This document shows positions 43,043 through 51,480 of a DNA stretch of 64,000 nt, piece by piece. Position numbers and translations under genes: made by a program. Source of the DNA: Planococcus circulans (GTDB lineage: Bacteria; Bacillota; Bacilli; Bacillales_A; Planococcaceae). The stretch covers positions 620,001 to 684,000 of the forward strand of contig NZ_JAIQCL010000001.1 in the NCBI RefSeq assembly GCF_020023385.1, given 5' to 3'. Below the pieces are notes generated by a model, which made no database searches, was not told where the DNA came from, and saw only the letters and a program-made list of their open reading frames with translations. Numbering within the stretch: position 1 is the first letter of the stretch; every line of letters starts with the position of its first letter.

Positions 43043-43084
43043 AAAGTGGATCCTGTTTATTCGACAGGACCCACTTTTTTTTAG
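43043..43084. terminator. Bidirectional terminator between secA2 operon and nifS
   Basis: AAAGTGG-TCCTGT pairs with ACAGGA-CCACTTT around a 7-nt loop; eight T follow on the plus strand. Confidence 0.85.
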
Positions 43085-43113
43085 TTATCAAGTGCTGCTT
43101 TTCTGCAGACTCA

Positions 43114-44238
43114 TCAAAACACCGCTTTCGCCATTGACGTACCGAGCACCTGCAAAAAAGCATCAATATGCTCTTTAGTAGTGCTTGTTGAAAATGAAAT
43201 CCGGATGAATTTCCGCGCGGCATCCTGTTCAATCCCAATGGCGCTCATAGCGGACATCGCCTCCCCGGCGCCGATTTTGCAGGCGGTTCCCGTTGAAATC
43301 GCAATTTGCTGGCGATTGCATTCGAGCATCATCCACTGTCCTTCAACATGCGGCAGGAGCAGTCCTTGGATAAAAGGCGATTTCTTCGCTGGATTTCCGG
43401 TCAATAAAACTTCTTTCGGAAGCCTGTCCATCAAATGACGCTGCAGCTCTTCAGCATGCAACGCCGCTTCCCGCTGCTCGGCTACCGCTTCCTTCCCCGC
43501 AATCGTCGCAGATGTGATTCCCGGCACATCCACAGTTCCTGCGCGGAATCCCTCTTGATGCACCGTTCCTTCATAAACCGATTCCCAGTGGACGCCGGGA
43601 TCCGCCCAAACGATCCCCACTCCTTTCGGTCCGCCGATTTTATGGCCCGAACAAACAGCGGAAGTGACACCCAGCTGCTCCAGATCCACTGGAATTTTCC
43701 CTACAGCCTGGACAATATCACAATGCAGCGGCACCTCTTTTTCTTTTGCATAGGCAGCGCAGTCTGCTACCGGCTGGATGGCTCCCATTTCCGAATTGAC
43801 AAGCTGAATGACGATTAAGGCCGTTTGGTCTGTGATCAGTTTCCGGTACTGTTCGAAATCGAGGATACCTTCCGCACCGACCGGCACATAACGGATCCGG
43901 TATCCTTCCTTCTCCAGTTCATGAAAAGCTGTCAGAACAGAAGCATGCTCGAGTGCCGTTGTCACGATTTCCCGTTTGCCTTCGCCCCTTCCCCGCAGCA
44001 GCGAGCGGATCGCCAATTGGTTGCCCTCGGAGGCATTGCCCGTAAAATACACGCCCTCGCTCCGGACATTCAGCAATCCTCCCCACATTTTTCGGCATGC
44101 CTCCAGCAGATTGTCAGCTGCCGAACCCGCATCGTGCAAACTTTGGGTATTTCCAAAAACCTGTTTGGCAGTCTCTGCATAAGCATCGATTGCTGTTTGG
44201 CGCATCGGAGCAGTTGCTGCATTGTCCAAATAAATCAT
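43114..44238 (-). CDS. nifS: NifS-like cysteine desulfurase for NadA maturation
   Basis: 374 residues from the ATG at 44238 (a TTG just before is also possible; the ribosome site is weak). PLP-dependent class V fold: N-terminus MIYLDNAATAPM, PLP Lys in CSGHKIGGPKG, RAGTVDVPG, and the persulfide Cys in STGTACKIG. In B. subtilis the gene divergent from nadBCA is this NifS, supplying sulfur for the NadA Fe-S cluster. The arrangement is the same here. The usual downstream partner gene for the nicotinate-responsive repressor is not present; a terminator and the secA2 operon follow instead. Confidence 0.92.
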   Translation of the reverse strand: MIYLDNAATAPMRQTAIDAYAETAKQVFGNTQSLHDAGSAADNLLEACRKMWGGLLNVRSEGVYFTGNASEGNQLAIRSLLRGRGEGKREIVTTALEHASVLTAFHELEKEGYRIRYVPVGAEGILDFEQYRKLITDQTALIVIQLVNSEMGAIQPVADCAAYAKEKEVPLHCDIVQAVGKIPVDLEQLGVTSAVCSGHKIGGPKGVGIVWADPGVHWESVYEGTVHQEGFRAGTVDVPGITSATIAGKEAVAEQREAALHAEELQRHLMDRLPKEVLLTGNPAKKSPFIQGLLLPHVEGQWMMLECNRQQIAISTGTACKIGAGEAMSAMSAIGIEQDAARKFIRISFSTSTTKEHIDAFLQVLGTSMAKAVF

Positions 44239-44306
44239 CAATTATCATCAATTCCTTCACAAAGAAGATTTAAATCTTGTAATTACTTTATCTTTATGTC
44301 ATTAAT

Positions 44307-44320
44307 AGTGTCAAGACACT
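44307..44320. promoter_or_regulatory. Palindromic operator in the nifS-nadB divergent promoter
   Basis: AGTGTC-AA-GACACT is a perfect 6-bp inverted repeat. On the minus strand its end contributes TTGACA as a -35 with TAAAGT 18 bp on, for nifS. It sits 20 bp before the nadB start. Its position suits repression of both directions by a NadR/NiaR-type nicotinate sensor; the protein assignment is inferred. Confidence 0.7.
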
Positions 44321-44340
44321 TGTAAAGGTAGTGTAAACTT

Positions 44341-45879
44341 ATGGTTGATGTTTGTATCATTGGCGGAGGCGCTGCTGGCCTGATGCTTGCACATTCGCTT
44401 CCAGCTTCCCTTTCTGTCACTGTCCTCACGAAAGAAAATCCATTTTCAAGCAATACAGCTCTTGCCCAAGGAGGCATTGCCGCAAGCATCGGGCTCAGTG
44501 ATTATTCGGCGTCCCACGCAGCTGATACGCTTTCCGCTTCCGCGAACCATGCCGATGCAGAAAGGGTCGAGATCATGGTGCAGGAAGGCCAGCGCCTGAT
44601 CGAAAAACTGATGTCCCAAGGCTTGCCTTTCGATGCCGATACCGATGGCCTCCCCTTGCTGGGACAGGAAGCCGCCCATTCCACCAGAAGAATTCTTCAT
44701 GCAGGCGGCGACCAGACCGGCAAAATGCTGCTGCAGCATTTACTGGTTCAGACTGAAAACCAGGTCGAGCGCGTTCCATACAGCTCCGTGCTGGAACTGT
44801 TGATGAACGACGGTGAATGTACAGGTGTCTGCATAGAAGATGCCTTCGGCAAACGCACGGTCATTCAGGCACAGCATACCGTACTGGCGACCGGCGGCAT
44901 CGGCCAGCTTTACAGCCAGACCTCCAATTCCACTGTCGCCACGGGAGATGGACTGTCTCTCGCTTTTCACGCAGGTGCCGTGCTGGAGGATTTGGAATTC
45001 GTCCAGTTCCATCCCACCGTTTTCACGCTCAATGGCCAATCATGCGGGTTGATTTCCGAGGCCGTTCGCGGAGAAGGCGCCTGGCTCGTCGATTCAGCCG
45101 GACAGCGCATCATGGCAGGCCTCCATCCTCTTATGGAATTGGCGCCGCGGGATATTGTCGCCCGTGCCACCGAGCGCCATTGGCAACAGATTGGCCCGGT
45201 ATTTCTTAATGCCAGCCACATTCAGCAATTTAAAGTAAAATTCCCTTCTATCTATAGGAATTGTATGAACCACCAGATAAATCCTGAGATCCACCCCATA
45301 CCTGTTCGGCCTGGCGCCCATTTTCATATGGGAGGTGTCAGGACAAACGAATGGGGAGAAACAACGATTTCCCGTCTTTATGCCATCGGCGAAGTCGCGT
45401 CTACCGGTGTACACGGCGCAAACCGGCTCGCCAGCAATTCCTTGCTGGAAGGGCTGGTATTCGCAAAACGCCTGGCGGACAACATACAGACTTGCGGCTT
45501 TAGCCATAAAGAAACGGCTTTCCAGTTGGCGGAACCGACGAAGCAATTCTCCCTTCCCGCTGATCTGCAGTTGCGCATGACCCAGCAAGTGGGCATTTTA
45601 CGAGAAGCAGGCGAATTAAAGAATTTCACTGCAGATTTTCCGTTATTGCGATTCGAGCTGCAGCAGTATCCAGCACAGCAAATCAAAATGATCCACCGTT
45701 ATACAGCCAGCAGCCTGATTGCTGAAGCTGCGCTGTTCCGAAATGAAAGCCGCGGCGCACATTACCGCCACGATGTACCAAAGCCATCCGTGGACTGGAC
45801 CGGAAAAACGGTAGGATTGTCGGTAAATGGAATAAAAATTGGAGAACGTCAACTACAGCAAAAGGAGGCGATTTCATGA
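44341..45879 (+). CDS. nadB: L-aspartate oxidase
   Basis: 512 residues. FAD-binding N-terminus VCIIGGGAAGLMLAHSLP, second nucleotide motif NTALAQGGIAASIG, LEFVQFHPT, and the active-site region HFHMGGVRTNEWGETTI and GVHGANRLASNSLLEGLVF. It oxidises L-aspartate to iminoaspartate, the first step of de novo NAD synthesis. First gene of nadBCA; it overlaps nadC by 4 bp. AAAGGT lies 10 nt upstream. Complete in length. Confidence 0.95.
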   Translation: MVDVCIIGGGAAGLMLAHSLPASLSVTVLTKENPFSSNTALAQGGIAASIGLSDYSASHAADTLSASANHADAERVEIMVQEGQRLIEKLMSQGLPFDADTDGLPLLGQEAAHSTRRILHAGGDQTGKMLLQHLLVQTENQVERVPYSSVLELLMNDGECTGVCIEDAFGKRTVIQAQHTVLATGGIGQLYSQTSNSTVATGDGLSLAFHAGAVLEDLEFVQFHPTVFTLNGQSCGLISEAVRGEGAWLVDSAGQRIMAGLHPLMELAPRDIVARATERHWQQIGPVFLNASHIQQFKVKFPSIYRNCMNHQINPEIHPIPVRPGAHFHMGGVRTNEWGETTISRLYAIGEVASTGVHGANRLASNSLLEGLVFAKRLADNIQTCGFSHKETAFQLAEPTKQFSLPADLQLRMTQQVGILREAGELKNFTADFPLLRFELQQYPAQQIKMIHRYTASSLIAEAALFRNESRGAHYRHDVPKPSVDWTGKTVGLSVNGIKIGERQLQQKEAIS

Positions 45880-46730
45880 ATCGCTTAAAAGCGGAAGATG
45901 CCATCAAAAGTTTTTTACTGGAAGATATCGGAGACCGTGATGTGTCTTCTGTGTTATTCACCGAAGAAGATCGAGGCGAAGCGGTCGTTCGCTTGAAACA
46001 GGACGGCGTTGTGGCTGGGCTTGATTGTTTTAAATGGGGCTATCACTTGCTCAATCCAAATATCACAGTGGAATCCTTGAAAAAAGATGGAGATTCCGCG
46101 GAGTCCGGAGAAGCGATTGTCCGGATTCAGGGGCCCGTTGCGGCGTTGCTTGCGGGTGAACGCGTGCTGTTGAATCTGGTGCAGCGCATGAGCGCCATTG
46201 CGACCTTGACCGCTCAATGCGTTGAAGCCCTGGGTTCAACACATACCCGCATCGTCGACACCCGGAAGACCACGCCAGGGTTGCGGATGTTCGAGAAATA
46301 CGCAGTTCGTGTCGGCGGTGGATTCAACCATCGGAACGGTCTGTACGATGCGGTTATGCTGAAAGACAATCATATCGCAGCCGCCGGTTCCATCACGCAG
46401 GCGGTGCAAAAGGTCCGTGCCGCACTGGGGCATATGACCATGATCGAAGTCGAAGTCGAGAGCCTGGCAGAGTTGCAGGAAGCAATTGCGGCACGCCCGG
46501 ACGTCATCATGTTCGACAATCAAACACCTGATACCATGAAAGCCTGGATACAGCTCGTTCCGGAACCGATCCGTACGGAAGCTTCCGGCGGCATCGACTT
46601 GAACAATCTGGCGGCTTACCGCCATACCGGGGTCGATGTGATTTCCATCGGCGCTTTGACCCATAGCGTGCACAACCTGGACATCAGTATGAACCTGACC
46701 ATTTCACAGAAGGAGGCAATTCACCAATGA
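45876..46730 (+). CDS. nadC: Quinolinate phosphoribosyltransferase (decarboxylating)
   Basis: 284 residues; ATG overlaps the nadB stop (ATGA), AAGGAGG upstream. NadC motifs: [64 protein letters not shown] and EASGGI. It converts quinolinate and PRPP to nicotinate mononucleotide. Middle gene of the operon, also overlapping nadA by 4 bp. Confidence 0.96.
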   Translation: MNRLKAEDAIKSFLLEDIGDRDVSSVLFTEEDRGEAVVRLKQDGVVAGLDCFKWGYHLLNPNITVESLKKDGDSAESGEAIVRIQGPVAALLAGERVLLNLVQRMSAIATLTAQCVEALGSTHTRIVDTRKTTPGLRMFEKYAVRVGGGFNHRNGLYDAVMLKDNHIAAAGSITQAVQKVRAALGHMTMIEVEVESLAELQEAIAARPDVIMFDNQTPDTMKAWIQLVPEPIRTEASGGIDLNNLAAYRHTGVDVISIGALTHSVHNLDISMNLTISQKEAIHQ

Positions 46731-47821
46731 CTTTATTCCTGAATGAATTACAGCAGACGGACGCAATGCCTGAATCCTACTTGAAAGCGACGACTGAAGA
46801 GCTGCATGAACGCGCGAAACGCGCACGCGCTGAACTCGGCGACCGCTTATACATACTCGGCCACCATTACCAGAAAGACGAAGTCATCCGCTACGCTGAC
46901 GTTACCGGCGACTCGCTCCAATTGTCGCAGATCGCGGGGCAGCAAAAGGCCGATTACATCATCTTCTGCGGTGTTCATTTCATGGCGGAAACCGCGGATA
47001 TCCTAACAGAAAGAGAGCAGGCGGTCATCCTCCCGGACATGCGCGCCGGCTGCTCGATGGCGGATATGGCCAATATCGACCAGACCGAACGCGCCTGGAC
47101 ACAGTTGCAGGAACTGTTCGGTGATACCATCGTCCCGTTGACTTACGTCAATTCCACCGCGGCCATCAAAGCGTTTGTCGGACGCAATGGCGGCGCAACG
47201 GTCACCTCTTCCAATGCCGAGCCGATGGTGCGCTGGGCCTTGACGCAAAAAGAGCGCATGCTGTTTTTGCCGGATCAGCATCTTGGCCGGAACACGGCGG
47301 TCAAACTCGGCATTCCGCTCGAGCAGATGGCCATTTGGGATCCGATCAAGCAAAAGCTCGAAGCGCAATGTCCGGTTGAAGATGTGCGTGTCATTCTATG
47401 GAAAGGCCATTGTTCCGTCCATATGAATTTCCTGCCAAAGCATATCGACAATCTTCGGATGAATGAACCCGATCGCCGCATCCTAGTCCATCCGGAATGC
47501 ACTTATGAAGTGGTCAGCCAATCGGATTTCGCCGGCTCGACGAAGTACATCATCGACATGATCGAAGCGGCTGAGGCCGGCACGAAATGGGCAATCGGCA
47601 CCGAGATGAATCTGGTGAACCGCTTGATTGCCGATCATCCCGATCTCGACATCGTATCGCTCAATCCGTATATGTGCCCGTGCCTGACGATGAACCGCAT
47701 CGATTTGCCGCATTTGACATGGGCGATGGAAGAGTTGCTGGAAGGGCGCGTCATCAACCGCATCCAGGTTGACCCACAAACGTCCATCGAAGCTAAACTG
47801 GCGTTGGAAAAGATGATGTGA
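46727..47821 (+). CDS. nadA: Quinolinate synthase
   Basis: 364 residues, the long Bacillus type. Motifs [36 protein letters not shown], and conserved Cys residues in [17 protein letters not shown] and [13 protein letters not shown] for the [4Fe-4S] cluster. It condenses iminoaspartate with dihydroxyacetone phosphate. Depends on NifS, encoded divergently from the operon. AAGGAGG precedes the ATG; a terminator follows 5 bp after the stop. Confidence 0.96.
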   Translation: MTLFLNELQQTDAMPESYLKATTEELHERAKRARAELGDRLYILGHHYQKDEVIRYADVTGDSLQLSQIAGQQKADYIIFCGVHFMAETADILTEREQAVILPDMRAGCSMADMANIDQTERAWTQLQELFGDTIVPLTYVNSTAAIKAFVGRNGGATVTSSNAEPMVRWALTQKERMLFLPDQHLGRNTAVKLGIPLEQMAIWDPIKQKLEAQCPVEDVRVILWKGHCSVHMNFLPKHIDNLRMNEPDRRILVHPECTYEVVSQSDFAGSTKYIIDMIEAAEAGTKWAIGTEMNLVNRLIADHPDLDIVSLNPYMCPCLTMNRIDLPHLTWAMEELLEGRVINRIQVDPQTSIEAKLALEKMM

Positions 47822-47826
47822 TTGGA

Positions 47827-47851
47827 GGAAGGCTGCGCGCCTTCCTTTTTT
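47827..47851 (+). terminator. Terminator of nadBCA
   Basis: GGAAGG (47827-47832) and CCTTCC (47840-47845) with a 7-nt GC loop, followed by TTTTTT. Confidence 0.85.
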
Positions 47852-47858
47852 ATTTGGC

Positions 47859-47973
47859 GAGGTGCGGTCTTGGGCGCTTTAGGTGCGGTTATCGTGGTGC
47901 GAGGCGCGGTCTTTGCCGTTTGAGGTGCGGTTATGCCTGCGCGAGGTGCGGTCTTTGCCGTTTGAGGGGCGGT
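47859..47973. repeat. 21-bp-period repeat, six units (copy 2, inverted)
   Basis: AGGTGCGG or a one-base variant starts at 47860, 47881, 47902, 47923, 47944 and 47965, exactly 21 bp apart; with the preceding G the core GAGGTGCGG is the reverse complement of the core at 31980. It again fills the space between two facing terminators of convergent genes (nadA and the PAP2-like gene). In the minus-strand frame the units encode TAP-starting heptads (TAPQTAK, TAPRAGI), but there is no ribosome site. Confidence 0.9.
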
Positions 47974-48001
47974 CGCGCTTTTCGCACTGCACAATCCAGA
48001 C

Positions 48002-48035
48002 AAAAAAACAGCCATCCCGCGAAAGGGATGGCTGT
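48002..48035 (-). terminator. Terminator of the PAP2-like gene
   Basis: ACAGCCATCCC (48009-48019) pairs with GGGATGGCTGT (48025-48035); seven T follow on the minus strand. Confidence 0.9.
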
Positions 48036-48038
48036 TTT

Positions 48039-48590
48039 TTAATGGGCTCGTGTCAATCGGCGGCTGCGGCCGTCGTATGGCAATTGTGCTCTGGAGCGTC
48101 CTTCTTTTTCTTCGATTTCACGCACGCGATTTTCAATCGCAGCTGAAACCAATCCGAGGATGGTGCCGAAAGCTGCACCCGCAACCACTTCAACTGGCTG
48201 ATGGCCGAGCAACTCCTTCAATTCCTTTTCGCGTTGGACAAATTCAAAGCTAGGAAATTCTCCGGAAAACTTCACAAAGCTGTCTTCCAGATCATTGACC
48301 AGCCGCGCGATTTCACCCGTATGGCGGCGTATGCCCTGTGCATCGTACATGACGATGACCCCGAATACGATGGCCAACGCTGTTTCTGTATGACGCGCGC
48401 CTTTATTGGCCGCTACGTATGAAGCCAGTGCCGACACACCTGCTGAGTGGGAACTTGGCATGCCGCCCGTCGTAAAGGCCTGCTTCCAATCCCACTCCCC
48501 TGTCACCGTTTTATGCGTGACAATCTTTAACGCTTGCGCCACTCCGATTGCACTTAAAGAGGTAATCATTCCCCGGTTCATTTTTCTCAT
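48039..48590 (-). CDS. Divergent PAP2-family membrane protein (YuiD-like)
   Basis: 183 residues from the ATG at 48590 (GGAGG 8 nt upstream; the longer frame to 48638 is not supported). The diagnostic motifs are GGMPSSHSAGVSALA, VMYDAQGIRRHTGEIA and the C-terminal LGHQPVEVVAGAAFGTILG. Three or four membrane helices. These are acid-phosphatase-like membrane proteins related to undecaprenyl-pyrophosphate phosphatases, with the phosphatase signature altered. The true substrate is unknown. Confidence 0.88.
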   Translation of the reverse strand: MRKMNRGMITSLSAIGVAQALKIVTHKTVTGEWDWKQAFTTGGMPSSHSAGVSALASYVAANKGARHTETALAIVFGVIVMYDAQGIRRHTGEIARLVNDLEDSFVKFSGEFPSFEFVQREKELKELLGHQPVEVVAGAAFGTILGLVSAAIENRVREIEEKEGRSRAQLPYDGRSRRLTRAH

Positions 48591-48866
48591 CTGCTCATCC
48601 TCCAGTTTCAGCTTGGCAACTATCCAGTTGCCGTTCAATATACTTCTTTACCCATTATGGCTGGAGAATATGTGAAATCAACTAAAAATAGCAATATTTT
48701 TCGTAAAATACATAAAGTCGTCCCTAATTTACTTTCGATGCCAACTGAAGTGCGGTAAACTGTAAATCGGAAGCGACTGGATACTCTAAGCAGTTTCCAA
48801 AGTATCCAGCAGCATACCCAAACTACTCTATTCATAGTCATCGGATATAAAAGAACGGGGAATTTC

Positions 48867-49304
48867 ATGAAAAAGATTTTAACAAAAGACTGGCGCAGCA
48901 TTCTCATGTACCTGATCATGGGCGGCTTGACCACTGTCGTCAATATTGTGGTCTATTGGATCTGCGAAGTACAGTTCAATCTGGATTACCGCATATCAAC
49001 AACCATTGCCTGGCTGTTCGCCGTCGTCTTCGCTTACCTTGTCAATAAACGCTATGTCTTCAAAAGCGTCACCACCAATTGGCGCGACCGTTTTGCAGAA
49101 ATGAGTTCATTTTTTGGGTTCCGTGTCCTGTCCTTCTTCATGGATTTGGGCACCATGATGGTATTGGTCGGATTACTGAGCATCAACGGCACAGTCTCTA
49201 AAATTCTGGCCAATGTCATTGTGCTGGTCGCTAATTACATCTTCAGCAAGAAATTCATTTTCAAAGACCGCAATGCTCCAATCGCTGAAAAAGCACAACA
49301 ATAA
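48867..49304 (+). CDS. GtrA-family membrane protein
   Basis: 145 residues with four membrane helices: YLIMGGLTTVVNIVVYWI, IAWLFAVVFAYLVNKRYVF, FGFRVLSFFMDLGTMMVL and ILANVIVLVANYIFSKKFIFK. The NKRYVF and NYIFSKKFIF patterns are GtrA signatures. Members are thought to help flip undecaprenyl-phosphate-sugars for wall or teichoic acid glycosylation. No glycosyltransferase is adjacent. A terminator follows. Confidence 0.9.
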   Translation: MKKILTKDWRSILMYLIMGGLTTVVNIVVYWICEVQFNLDYRISTTIAWLFAVVFAYLVNKRYVFKSVTTNWRDRFAEMSSFFGFRVLSFFMDLGTMMVLVGLLSINGTVSKILANVIVLVANYIFSKKFIFKDRNAPIAEKAQQ

Positions 49305-49305
49305 A

Positions 49306-49345
49306 AAAAAAGCTGGACAGGAGTGGTTTCCCTGGTCCGGCTTTT
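49306..49345. terminator. Bidirectional terminator
   Basis: AAAGC-GGAC-GG...CC-GTCC-GGCTTTTT imperfect stem between the convergent GtrA and DUF998 genes, with A- and T-runs on either side. Confidence 0.7.
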
Positions 49346-50044
49346 TCAGCGTTCCTTATAGACTTCCATGAGACCGACCCGCTTAACATCCATATTTATG
49401 ATCCTCGGCAGCCTATAGAGATAAACAGACAGCACGAACATCCAGAGCTGCAGGGTGAAAATCGTGATCCGCTCCACTAATCCGGCATAAGGCAACTCAT
49501 TATTCAATACAATCGGCGTCGCCACTCCTGCCAGCACGATGATGACCGCACATATAAGTGTAATCAAACCGATTCCCCTGAAATCTTTGGTCAGCCACAA
49601 ACCATAACCGATGGCAAACAACGCACCGACTGTTGCAATCACCACAATGGCTGTAATTGCCAAATGCATAAAATTGCCGAAAGTCAGCACGGCTCCTCCC
49701 TGCTCCAACGGAAACAACGTATAGCCGATCAGTGAAGCCGTATTCATGATGATCAGCAGGATTGCGCCGAATCGGGCAATGCCAACAATTTTGTATTTGC
49801 GGAAAAGGACATAAACAGCTATTGAAAACAGGACAGCAAGAATGCCATACCCCAGCGTAAAGATCCTCAGCATTTCTGCATCCGGTGCCCCGTTGCCGGT
49901 CAGTTCACTGATTGTCTGCCGCACATGGCTATAGCCATCCCACAGGATGCCACCCATAATGACATGAGTGATGTAAAGGATCGCGCCGACCGCGCCGCTT
50001 AACGCCACTACCTGCCAGAAACTTTTTTGCCGCGCCCGCTTCAT
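49346..50044 (-). CDS. DUF998-family membrane protein
   Basis: 232 residues from the ATG at 50044 (AAAGG 11 nt upstream; 50080 is an alternative start). Six or so membrane helices. The segment GGILWDGYSHVRQTISELTGNGAPD, cited here by its YSHVRQTISELTG core, is typical of DUF998. Function unknown. Stands alone, convergent with gtrA. Confidence 0.75.
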   Translation of the reverse strand: MKRARQKSFWQVVALSGAVGAILYITHVIMGGILWDGYSHVRQTISELTGNGAPDAEMLRIFTLGYGILAVLFSIAVYVLFRKYKIVGIARFGAILLIIMNTASLIGYTLFPLEQGGAVLTFGNFMHLAITAIVVIATVGALFAIGYGLWLTKDFRGIGLITLICAVIIVLAGVATPIVLNNELPYAGLVERITIFTLQLWMFVLSVYLYRLPRIINMDVKRVGLMEVYKER

Positions 50045-50202
50045 ATGTTCACCAGCCTTTAATTTTTCTGAATATTTCATTATTATAACCTTTGTAAGAA
50101 TAAACTTCTACATTACTGAAGTATGGTTTCAAACTACTACAAGAAAAAGCTGTGGTGCCATATAGTAAGGAAGGTCCACAGCTACTTGATTTCTTCTTCA
50201 GA

Positions 50203-51345
50203 TTATTCCAGCGCTTTTTTGGCGTTGACCCGCCCATTCCCATATACATCGTCCCGCCCGATTTTCCCTAGATCATCTGCCGAAGAAAAAATCCGGTCTT
50301 CGATCTCTTTATTGCTAAGGGACGGCTGATCCGCTTTTATTAATGCTGCTACTCCCGAAACAATAGGGGCTGCCATCGAAGTTCCACTCAAGGGACCGAA
50401 AAGATTGCCAGGCAACGAGGAATAGACATCTGTTCCAGGAGCTGTAACGTCAATAGTAGGGCCTTTATTTGAAAATAAGGAGCTGGTGTCATTGCTGGTT
50501 ACAGCTCCTACTGAAATAACATTGGCCAAGGAAGATGGATAATGCGCATTGCGCGTTCCATCATTTCCTGCGGCAGCCACAATGACGATGCCCTGCTTAT
50601 GCGCTTTCTGTATCGCTTGATCCATCGCCTTGCTGTAATTATAGGATCCTAAACTCATGTTGATGATATCGACATTTGCCGCCATTGCATGCTCAATCCC
50701 GTGAATCAAATCGGAGGTATAGGCGTACCCTTCATCGTCGAACACATCTATCGGCAGAATCTTCGTGTGCGGGGCAACACCTGTACCCCAAATCCCGTTG
50801 TCAGCAGAACCTGCAATCAAACCTGCAACATGTGTGCCATGGAGGCTTGGGCTAATGGTTCCTGCCTGTTTTGTTAGCGCATCATACGGCGCTATAAACT
50901 GCTTTGCCAATTCAGGATGTGCGACATCCATCCCATCGTCAATCACTGCTACAACCACGTCGGCTGACCCTCGGGTCTGGTCCCATGCAGGAGCCGTTTC
51001 AATCCGTTGATGATGGTACTGAAGGCCGGAAAAGTCCGGGTCATTCGGCGTATAGGCCAACTCGATCCGGTAATCCGGTTCAACAAATTCAACATTCCCC
51101 CGCTCTTTCAACTCATCCATGAAAGCTTCAGCAGTTTTGCCTGCCGGTACTTCCAAAGCCGTCATAGCCGTCTGCCCCTTTCGGCTGACTGCAGAAGTAT
51201 CCGCTGCACCAATAGCTGTTTGGTTCTCCTCTTTAAACTTCACAATCACCTGCTGTGGATCAGCTTTTGCAAAAGCAGCATTTCCGTTGACTGCAAATGC
51301 GGTGAACATTAGTAAAATAACAAATAGACACCTCATTTTTTTCAT
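50203..51345 (-). CDS. Secreted subtilisin-family serine protease
   Basis: 380 residues. Signal peptide (1-26), an inhibitor I9 propeptide (about 28-95, QQVIVKFKEENQT ... VEFVEPDY), then an S8 catalytic domain with Asp in VVAVIDDGMD, His in LHGTHVAGLIAG, oxyanion Asn in VAAAGNDG and Ser in LSGTSMAAP. Complete, with no C-terminal extension, and expected to be released and autoprocessed. GTGGGAG precedes the ATG. Single gene. Confidence 0.94.
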   Translation of the reverse strand: MKKMRCLFVILLMFTAFAVNGNAAFAKADPQQVIVKFKEENQTAIGAADTSAVSRKGQTAMTALEVPAGKTAEAFMDELKERGNVEFVEPDYRIELAYTPNDPDFSGLQYHHQRIETAPAWDQTRGSADVVVAVIDDGMDVAHPELAKQFIAPYDALTKQAGTISPSLHGTHVAGLIAGSADNGIWGTGVAPHTKILPIDVFDDEGYAYTSDLIHGIEHAMAANVDIINMSLGSYNYSKAMDQAIQKAHKQGIVIVAAAGNDGTRNAHYPSSLANVISVGAVTSNDTSSLFSNKGPTIDVTAPGTDVYSSLPGNLFGPLSGTSMAAPIVSGVAALIKADQPSLSNKEIEDRIFSSADDLGKIGRDDVYGNGRVNAKKALE

Positions 51346-51434
51346 GATTACGCTCCCACTCTCTTTATTTTTATCAAAATATTATTTTTTTATCAATTAT
51401 AATGCAGGAGGAACTATTTTCCTAGTCCATTTCA

Positions 51435-51472
51435 AAAAAAAACGTCCGCAATCAACTAAATGATTACGGACG
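51435..51472 (-). terminator. Terminator of glpD
   Basis: CGTCCGCAATCA and TGATTACGGACG pair with one mismatch; on the minus strand eight or more T follow. Confidence 0.85.
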
Positions 51473-51480
51473 GGACAGAT

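Noticed and set aside
47635..48015. Minus-strand open frame with repeated TAPxxxx heptads
   Set aside because: It starts inside a terminator hairpin, has no ribosome site and continues antisense into nadA. The heptads follow from the 21-bp period. Kept as a repeat, not a gene.
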